A stretch of DNA of 64,000 nt from Spirochaetales bacterium. GTDB taxonomy: Bacteria; Spirochaetota; Spirochaetia; SZUA-6. The DNA is taken from NCBI GenBank assembly GCA_027021365.1, contig JALUUM010000024.1:1-64000 (forward strand), given 5' to 3'. The position numbers and the translations under genes are program-made. Shown here one piece after another: positions 59,164 through 64,000 of this stretch (the stretch's first letter is position 1; each line of letters starts with the position of its first letter). The notes below the pieces were generated by a model. That model saw nothing but the letters and a program-made list of their open reading frames with translations. It had not been told where the DNA came from and made no database searches.

Positions 59164-60105
59164 ATGAAGGTGCTTGTTTCTGACAAAATAGCAGAAGAAG
59201 GTGTGGAGGAATTCGCAAAGTATAGCGGAATAGAAGTTACGGTGAAAACGGGAATGGAGCCGGATGAGCTCCTTAAAACTATATCGGACTACGATGCCCT
59301 AGTAGTCAGATCTGCTACCAAGGTAACGAGAGAGGTTATCGAAGCAGGAGAGAAACTGAAGGTTGTCGGAAGGGCAGGAGCAGGAGTGGACAACATCGAT
59401 CTGGAGGCAGCCTCTAAGCACAATGTATTGGTAATGAATACACCCGGTGGTAATGCAGAGGGTGCAGCGGAACTTGCAATCTCGTTGATGTTTGCCACAG
59501 CAAGAAATATTGCAAGGGCCGATGCCACGATGAAAGAGGGAAAGTGGGAGAAAAAGAAACTCCAGGGAGTGGAACTTGCAGGGAAGAAGCTCGGCATCAT
59601 AGGAATAGGCTTTGTGGGAAGCATAGTCGGAAAGAGGATGAAGGCTTTCGGTATGGATGTGTCGGCCTATGATCCATACTACAGTGCCGAGAAGGCAACA
59701 AAACTTGGAATAAGGCTCACCACGCTGGATGATGTTCTTGCAAATTCGGATTTCATAACGGTTCATGTACCCAGGAACAAGGAGACCGAAGGTATGATAA
59801 ACAGAGAAGTCTTCGGTAAGATGAAGGAGGGTGTTTACTTCATAAACTGCAGCAGGGGAGGAATCGTGGTGGAAGCCGACCTACTTGATGCACTTGATAG
59901 TGGAAAGGTAGCGGCGGCAGGTATCGATGTGTACAGCAAGGAACCCCCGGAAGACCTTGCTCTGGTCAAGCATCCCAGGGTGACTGCAACTCCGCATATT
60001 GGGGCTTCTACCAGGGAAGCCCAGATCAATGTTGCTCTCATGATTGCAAGACAGATAGGCGAATTCCTTACCACTGGCAAGGTTGTAAACGCTGTGAATC
60101 GATAA
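59164..60105 (+). CDS. serA: D-3-phosphoglycerate dehydrogenase, short form
   Basis: This 313-residue 2-hydroxyacid dehydrogenase has the NAD-binding loop GIIGIGFVGSIVG and the SerA-type signature NCSRGGIVVEADLLDAL. The catalytic Arg, Glu and His lie in CSRGG, DVYSKEPPED and ATPHIGAST. It oxidises 3-phosphoglycerate toward serine. It lacks the C-terminal ACT and intervening domains of the long form, as in other short SerA proteins, so feedback by serine at an ACT site is not expected. Other 2-hydroxyacids cannot be excluded, but VRSATKVTREVIEAGEKLKVVGRAGAGVDNID is characteristic of SerA. Confidence 0.9.
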   Translation: MKVLVSDKIAEEGVEEFAKYSGIEVTVKTGMEPDELLKTISDYDALVVRSATKVTREVIEAGEKLKVVGRAGAGVDNIDLEAASKHNVLVMNTPGGNAEGAAELAISLMFATARNIARADATMKEGKWEKKKLQGVELAGKKLGIIGIGFVGSIVGKRMKAFGMDVSAYDPYYSAEKATKLGIRLTTLDDVLANSDFITVHVPRNKETEGMINREVFGKMKEGVYFINCSRGGIVVEADLLDALDSGKVAAAGIDVYSKEPPEDLALVKHPRVTATPHIGASTREAQINVALMIARQIGEFLTTGKVVNAVNR

Positions 60106-60133
60106 TTAACCGTGGCAAAATTAACTGTGGCAA
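60104..60133 (+). repeat. 15-base tandem duplication after the serA stop
   Basis: AATTAACCGTGGCAA (60104-60118) is followed at once by AATTAACTGTGGCAA (60119-60133), beginning at the last two bases of the serA stop codon. The second copy supplies the weak -35 box TGGCAA of the next gene. Confidence 0.85.
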
Positions 60134-60156
60134 ATTGGTTTCTCATTTAGTATTAT
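60128..60156 (+). promoter_or_regulatory. Candidate leaderless promoter of the UVR-motif gene
   Basis: TGGCAA (60128-60133, a poor -35 box), a 17-base spacer and TATTAT (60151-60156) end 6 bases before the ATG at 60163. There is no clear ribosome-binding site. Confidence 0.4.
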
Positions 60157-60162
60157 ATAGGT

Positions 60163-60963
60163 ATGAGTAATGACATAACTCATATCCTTAGAGACTGGAA
60201 GTATGAATCTGGTAATCAGATAAGAATAATAGTTGCAGACGACGGCCGGGAGGTGCTCCAGGTTCGCCAGCCGCTTGGAATAGAACAGTACGAGCTGGAT
60301 GGCAGGCCGGACGGAGAACGCCCCTTCGGGAGAGAATCAGTCCTCGATGAAATGCTCTTCAGGCTGGACAAATACAGGGCCGAACACGGTTCCGAGGAAG
60401 GTTTTTCCATTACTCATGATGATTTCATACTCCTTCAAAATGAAGGCATTATCTATTATTTCAGATATCTCGTTCTCTTCCAGGTTGGAGACTTCGTAAG
60501 AACTGCGCGGGATACGGAACACAACCTAAAGATATGCGACATCGTGGAGGATTTTGCCGAATCGGAAGAGGATAAAAAGGAAATACTCCAGTACAGGCCT
60601 TACATTCTTCGGATAAACGCCATATCAAGAGCGATGATGTCACTGCGCCATGAAATGAGAAAGACTGCAATAGAAATACTCGAATGGGCCATAGAAGAGA
60701 TAGAATCCATGCCGGAAATAGATACGCCTGCCTTTCAATTCGAGAGGGTCAGGTCGATAAATTACCTGAAGTCAACCCTGAAGCAGGTAAGGGACGAGGA
60801 AGCTTCGCCTCTTGGGAAACTGAGGGAAGAACTGGAAAAGGCTGTAAGCGAGGAGAATTATGAGAGGGCAGCCGAGATTCGTGACAGGATAAGAGAGCTG
60901 GAGATGGGAAGGCACCCAGGAGGAGAGAGTCTCGGTGAAGATGCTCCCGGTAAGAACAACTAA
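60163..60963 (+). CDS. UVR-motif protein, function unknown
   Basis: This 266-residue protein ends in a UVR (UvrB/UvrC) motif, LREELEKAVSEENYERAAEIRDRIRELE, at about residues 213-240, and a Gly/Asp tail. The rest is a predicted alpha/beta region (about 1-100) and a helical bundle (about 125-210). The UVR motif mediates protein contacts in UvrB, ClpC and McsA. This is not UvrB or UvrC because no helicase or nuclease domain is present. It overlaps the 3' end of the convergent outer-membrane protein gene by 4 bases. Confidence 0.75.
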   Translation: MSNDITHILRDWKYESGNQIRIIVADDGREVLQVRQPLGIEQYELDGRPDGERPFGRESVLDEMLFRLDKYRAEHGSEEGFSITHDDFILLQNEGIIYYFRYLVLFQVGDFVRTARDTEHNLKICDIVEDFAESEEDKKEILQYRPYILRINAISRAMMSLRHEMRKTAIEILEWAIEEIESMPEIDTPAFQFERVRSINYLKSTLKQVRDEEASPLGKLREELEKAVSEENYERAAEIRDRIRELEMGRHPGGESLGEDAPGKNN

Positions 60964-62792
60964 CGTGGAAGCTGCAGGGAAAGGCTTAGGTCGAAATAAT
61001 TTTTCCTTTCATCGGAAGTACCCCATATGCGCTGGAATGTATAACCACCCCCGATAGATAGGTCTATGATGTTCGTCCGGAAGTTGAGACTCATCTGGAA
61101 TCCGGTCTGAATAACATTTTCTATATTCCCGGTAAGAAATGTAGAGGGGCCGTAGAAAGTGACATTCCCGTTTTCATCATAGCCGTCATCGAATACGGAA
61201 CCTTCACCGTGTCTGATGTATCTGAAAAAGGGTTTTATCTCGAAATCCCAGAATCTCTCGTAACCCGGGATTTCCCCGTAACCCCGTAACCCGGGATTCC
61301 CTACAGCTTTGCTTCTTCCATTCGGTAATCTGAAAATCTCCAAAGGCCTTATGGCTGCTGCGGCTGAGACCCTGTCCGAGTTTGGAGGAAGTTCGCTTCC
61401 AAGCTGTTTGCCATTGTGAGTGTAGGTAAGATAATTTATGGGTTGGAAGCTTGAGTGGGTGTACATGTAGGGCGTTATCATAAGATAGTTTATATCCACC
61501 CAGCCCAACCAGCCCATCCAGGGAGAAGGCGGAGTGTAGTACAGACCTGCCTGGAGGGCAAACTTGTTCTGTCCGGAGTTGAGATTAAGCTTCATCAGTT
61601 CGTTGAAATTCCAGTCGTCCACGTAGAATGAGAACCTGAAAGATATACCCGGGAGGATGGAAAGGGGGCCGATTATACCGGTAACGCCCATGAGGGAATT
61701 ATCGTAGTCTCCTGCAAATACCTGGGAGTACATGAGTGCCTGAACGGGTATGAGGTACACGGGGGAAAAACGCTCGCCGAATACCACGGATTGTATGAAA
61801 CCTGCTCGAAACCATGGGAACGGATAGAATTCGAGAAAGTGAAGGGAGAGGAATTTGGAGGGATAACCGGTAATCGATGCTCTGCTCTTAAGGAGGTAAA
61901 TGCTGCCATCGGTATCAACACCGTACTTCGCAACGAGTTCCAGCAGAAGCATTGTGTAGGATATCCATTGATTTCTTAAGGTCATGGAGAAATGGCCGGC
62001 CTGAGGAGCCGTATCGCCTATTACTGCACCGTCCTTGAAGAACGGCCCGAATGCAGACCTCACGATACCGGCCTGAAGGTAGGCTTGCGGATTCCCGAAT
62101 GATACAAGGGAGGACCATATCTGATCCACAGGAATGGTTCGTCCCCACAGGGTGACACTCCCCCCTCCGGATTGATAGTCCTCCTCCACATTCTGCCACA
62201 TCGGAGAGAACACCCCGCTTCCCGAGGTGGTATCGCCCCTGTCCACAAGAAAAGCTCCGTATCTTCCGTCTATGGACAGGCTGTTAGTTTCCTCATCGGC
62301 TCTGCTAATTTCACCATTGGCTCTTTTGCTTTCCGCATCGGATACTGTGGTTCTGTTTCCCGCTGAAAAGAGAGTATAAATGCCAAGGCTGGTATACGGC
62401 AGGCTGTTTCCATTACCGTAGTGCATCTGGTACCTCGACCCCGGTTTGAAAGAGAGAAAGAAGCCTTTACCTGCAATGGCCATGTTGGAACCAGGCCCCC
62501 CAACCCCTGCAGCGTCATTTAGCTTAAAGAGAATCCTGCCTGCTTCGGATGAAGCATCATTGTCTCCGTTCTTTACCACCTCTCTCAGAGATTGTACGAT
62601 CAGGTTTTTGGGGTAAGGCCTCAGCATCGGCAGAGCATGAATGTAGCCTCTGTTTTCCCACTCCTCAAGGAGCGAATAGATATGGTCATCGAGGTCTGTT
62701 ATGTCTAATGCAGGTAGAGGTACGGGAATCAGGCCGAGAAGTATGATTGTAAAAAAAATTATCGTCACGAGAGGTGTCTCTTTCATTTCCAT
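60960..62792 (-). CDS. Outer-membrane beta-barrel protein, capsule-assembly (Wzi)-like
   Basis: This protein of about 610 residues has a signal peptide (hydrophobic LVTIIFFTIILLGLIPVPL, then PALDITD). A helical N-terminal segment (YSLLEEWENRGYIHALPMLRPYPKNLIVQSL) resembles the start of Wzi capsule-assembly proteins and related S-layer-like repeats. The remainder has many alternating hydrophobic strands with aromatic girdles and a C-terminal strand ending FDLSLSLQLPR, as expected of an outer-membrane barrel. The open frame starts at 62828, but ATG 62792 lies 4 bases after the methyltransferase stop. No sequence proof of capsule function exists. Confidence 0.68.
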   Translation of the reverse strand: MEMKETPLVTIIFFTIILLGLIPVPLPALDITDLDDHIYSLLEEWENRGYIHALPMLRPYPKNLIVQSLREVVKNGDNDASSEAGRILFKLNDAAGVGGPGSNMAIAGKGFFLSFKPGSRYQMHYGNGNSLPYTSLGIYTLFSAGNRTTVSDAESKRANGEISRADEETNSLSIDGRYGAFLVDRGDTTSGSGVFSPMWQNVEEDYQSGGGSVTLWGRTIPVDQIWSSLVSFGNPQAYLQAGIVRSAFGPFFKDGAVIGDTAPQAGHFSMTLRNQWISYTMLLLELVAKYGVDTDGSIYLLKSRASITGYPSKFLSLHFLEFYPFPWFRAGFIQSVVFGERFSPVYLIPVQALMYSQVFAGDYDNSLMGVTGIIGPLSILPGISFRFSFYVDDWNFNELMKLNLNSGQNKFALQAGLYYTPPSPWMGWLGWVDINYLMITPYMYTHSSFQPINYLTYTHNGKQLGSELPPNSDRVSAAAAIRPLEIFRLPNGRSKAVGNPGLRGYGEIPGYERFWDFEIKPFFRYIRHGEGSVFDDGYDENGNVTFYGPSTFLTGNIENVIQTGFQMSLNFRTNIIDLSIGGGYTFQRIWGTSDERKNYFDLSLSLQLPR

Positions 62793-62796
62793 TTTG

Positions 62797-63390
62797 TCAT
62801 TCGAGTTCAAATATAGCACCACCACCACCGAGAACAGGTATTTTCATCACTATTTTTTTCTTACATCTTTCAGCCAGAGCGGGCACGCCTCCGTTTCTTA
62901 TGAAATTCCGAAAGTTCGAGTGGTGTCTCTTTCCGGCAAGCTTTTCTATGAATTTTATAAGACGGGCTGCAAGATTTCTCTTTTCAATGACTGCACAATC
63001 GTAGTCGAGGACGAATATCCTCCCCCCTGGTTTGGTTACCCTCGAAAGTTCTTTGAGCACGGGAAGCCTATCCTCCTCATCCATCTCGTGAAGGGCCAAT
63101 GAGATGGCACCTGCATCGAAGCTGTTCTCTGAAAAGGGAAGGGATTTTCCGTCGGCTACAAAGAATTCGAAGTCCGGGGCTTTCCCCTCAGGAAAGAGTT
63201 CGTCTGAAATATCTATGGCGGTAACCTCGAGGCCTTCCCTTGCCAACAGCTCGGCCTGCCTGCATGTTCCGCATGCCACCTCGAGAATCTTTCTGTAGCC
63301 TCTCTTTAAAATCAACCGGGTAAGAGACTTTTTTGTTCCTCCGAGCAGTGGTTCGATGGCAAGGATGTATACGAGCCTTTGAAATTTCAT
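62797..63390 (-). CDS. Class I SAM-dependent methyltransferase
   Basis: This 197-residue methyltransferase has SAM-binding motif I, ILEVACGTCRQAELLAREG, motif II, VTAIDISDEL, and motif III/IV around SFDAGAISLALHEMDEEDR and KPGGRIFVLDY. It resembles UbiE/Methyltransf_11 proteins. The ATG at 63390 is used because the 5' part of the longer frame carries the promoter. The next gene, the outer-membrane barrel, is translated 4 bases after the stop. The substrate is unknown. Confidence 0.85.
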   Translation of the reverse strand: MKFQRLVYILAIEPLLGGTKKSLTRLILKRGYRKILEVACGTCRQAELLAREGLEVTAIDISDELFPEGKAPDFEFFVADGKSLPFSENSFDAGAISLALHEMDEEDRLPVLKELSRVTKPGGRIFVLDYDCAVIEKRNLAARLIKFIEKLAGKRHHSNFRNFIRNGGVPALAERCKKKIVMKIPVLGGGGAIFELE

Positions 63391-63397
63391 TGGTGAA

Positions 63398-63426
63398 ATT
63401 ATATAGAGGATAGATATACTTTGCAA
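63398..63426 (-). promoter_or_regulatory. Candidate leaderless promoter of the methyltransferase gene
   Basis: On the minus strand TTGCAA (63426-63421), a 17-base spacer and a perfect TATAAT (63403-63398) end 7 bases before the ATG at 63390. No ribosome-binding site is present. Confidence 0.6.
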
Positions 63427-63479
63427 TTCTTTGGCAGAACTCTTTACCGGTACTTTACCGTCTCTTTATAGCCGTTTTG

Positions 63480-63509
63480 TTGACAATGCCCTTTCTTCTT
63501 TACTACATT
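63480..63509 (+). promoter_or_regulatory. Promoter of the penicillin acylase gene
   Basis: A perfect TTGACA (63480-63485), an 18-base spacer and TACATT (63504-63509) precede the ATG at 63553. AAAAAGG is the ribosome site. Confidence 0.6.
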
Positions 63510-63552
63510 AATCTATCCAAAGAAAAAAGTATCTGTAAAAAGGATGTGCGAA

Positions 63553-64000
63553 ATGAAAGAGAAAATCGTGGTAGAAGGAAAAAGCGGAGAGGTTGTAATT
63601 ACTCGCCTGGAGAAGGGAGTCCCCCGTATCAAGGCAGGTAGCATTGAAGACGTGTATCTTGGTCTTGGATACATGCATGGCTATGATCGGGGATTCCAGA
63701 TGTGGTTCATGAAGATACTTGCCGAGGGAAAAGCTTCGAAGATGTTCGGGGATCGCGAAGACCTTATAGAGATAGACAAGTACTTCAGAAAATTGAACTT
63801 TACCAAGCCGGTAGGGGAAGAACTGGACAGCCTTACCCCTCAATCTAAGATTTACATGGATTCGTATATAACCGGCGTAAACCTGTACCGTGAAAAAGAG
63901 AGAAAACCGCTGGAATTCAAAATCACCGGTGTCAATATGGAACCGTGGCGTTTCAACGATAGTCTGGCTCTCCTTAGAATGATATCGTACATAGGCCTTG
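63553..64000 (+). CDS. Penicillin acylase-family Ntn-hydrolase, N-terminal part (partial)
   Basis: The 149 codons in the window show the alpha-chain start of a penicillin amidase family enzyme. GVPRIKAGSIEDVYLGLGYMHGYDRGFQMWFMKILAEGKASKMFG matches the family's GvpHI-A-s-eD-yfalGyvhaqDR-wQM pattern. Such enzymes cleave amide bonds and are activated by autoproteolysis to expose a catalytic serine, which lies beyond the window. No signal peptide is seen, unlike most penicillin acylases, so the product may be cytoplasmic or exported without one. An in-frame ATG at 63544 is an alternative start. Substrate is unknown. Confidence 0.8.
   Translation, partial: MKEKIVVEGKSGEVVITRLEKGVPRIKAGSIEDVYLGLGYMHGYDRGFQMWFMKILAEGKASKMFGDREDLIEIDKYFRKLNFTKPVGEELDSLTPQSKIYMDSYITGVNLYREKERKPLEFKITGVNMEPWRFNDSLALLRMISYIGL

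Noticed and set aside
61260..61310. Short GTAACCCGGGATT repeats as a mobile or regulatory element
   Set aside because: They fall in frame inside the outer-membrane protein gene and encode similar GLRGYG/EIPGY peptide turns.

Overview
The window looks like chromosomal DNA from an anaerobic, fermentative spirochaete. The best taxonomic marker is a P83/100-family protein (22117-23688), a family essentially confined to spirochaetes. Supporting hints are loose lipoproteins with beta-propeller repeats, a PilZ protein, many oxygen-independent enzymes (acylating aldehyde dehydrogenase, molybdenum hydroxylase, biotin Na+-pump decarboxylase, PflX-like radical SAM protein) and the lack of respiratory genes. 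The genus cannot be fixed from sequence alone. No phage, insertion sequence or CRISPR array is visible.

Layout. 1-3556: end of a nitroreductase, an acylating aldehyde dehydrogenase, a zinc-ribbon protein and an FG-GAP lipoprotein. 3695-20164: a same-strand run of about 17 genes for uptake and breakdown of a nucleobase or ureide. It holds a nitrilase-type amidase, an NCS2 nucleobase permease, two small membrane proteins, an AllH-like protein, a three-subunit molybdenum hydroxylase, a four-subunit biotin-dependent Na+-pumping decarboxylase, FdrA/AllF, a 59-residue protein, an AllG-like protein, a cyclase-family hydrolase and a cupin. 20306-25716: a PQQ-propeller/HEAT protein, P83/100, PilZ and two Hsp20 chaperones. 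25867-32319: a GNAT protein and a complete peptide/nickel-type ABC importer. 32683-41648: two paralogous LVIVD-propeller lipoproteins, a transglutaminase/TPR protein and an AraC regulator, visibly AT-richer in part. 41657-43449: an aldo/keto reductase and a decayed MNT/HepT toxin-antitoxin pair. 43452-48589: fatty acid synthesis genes (fabH opposite fabD-fabG-fabF) and a phosphate acyltransferase. 48642-53381: an HD-GYP response regulator and a hybrid histidine kinase. 53495-57236: tRNA-Leu, an OmpR-type response regulator, its kinase and HtrA. 57326-64000: PflX, UMP kinase, phosphoglycerate dehydrogenase, a UVR-motif protein, an outer-membrane protein, a methyltransferase and the start of a penicillin acylase.

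The most interesting system is the 3.7-20.2 kb catabolic run. Its parts fit a pathway in which a nucleobase is imported, hydroxylated by the molybdenum enzyme, ring-opened by the cyclase-type hydrolase, phosphorolysed by the AllF/G/H enzyme to carbamoyl phosphate, deamidated by the nitrilase and finally decarboxylated by the Na+ pump. An anaerobic oxidative uracil/barbiturate/ureidomalonate route would use every one of these steps, but this is inference and a purine/oxalurate route remains possible.

Regulatory reading shows many close sigma-70-like promoters with 17-base spacers. Several place the start codon 6-7 bases after the -10 box and lack a Shine-Dalgarno sequence, which suggests leaderless mRNAs. 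Palindromes fill the promoter spacers of fabH and of the molybdenum-hydroxylase genes, and an 11-base-spaced direct repeat of OmpR/PhoB type lies in front of htrA.
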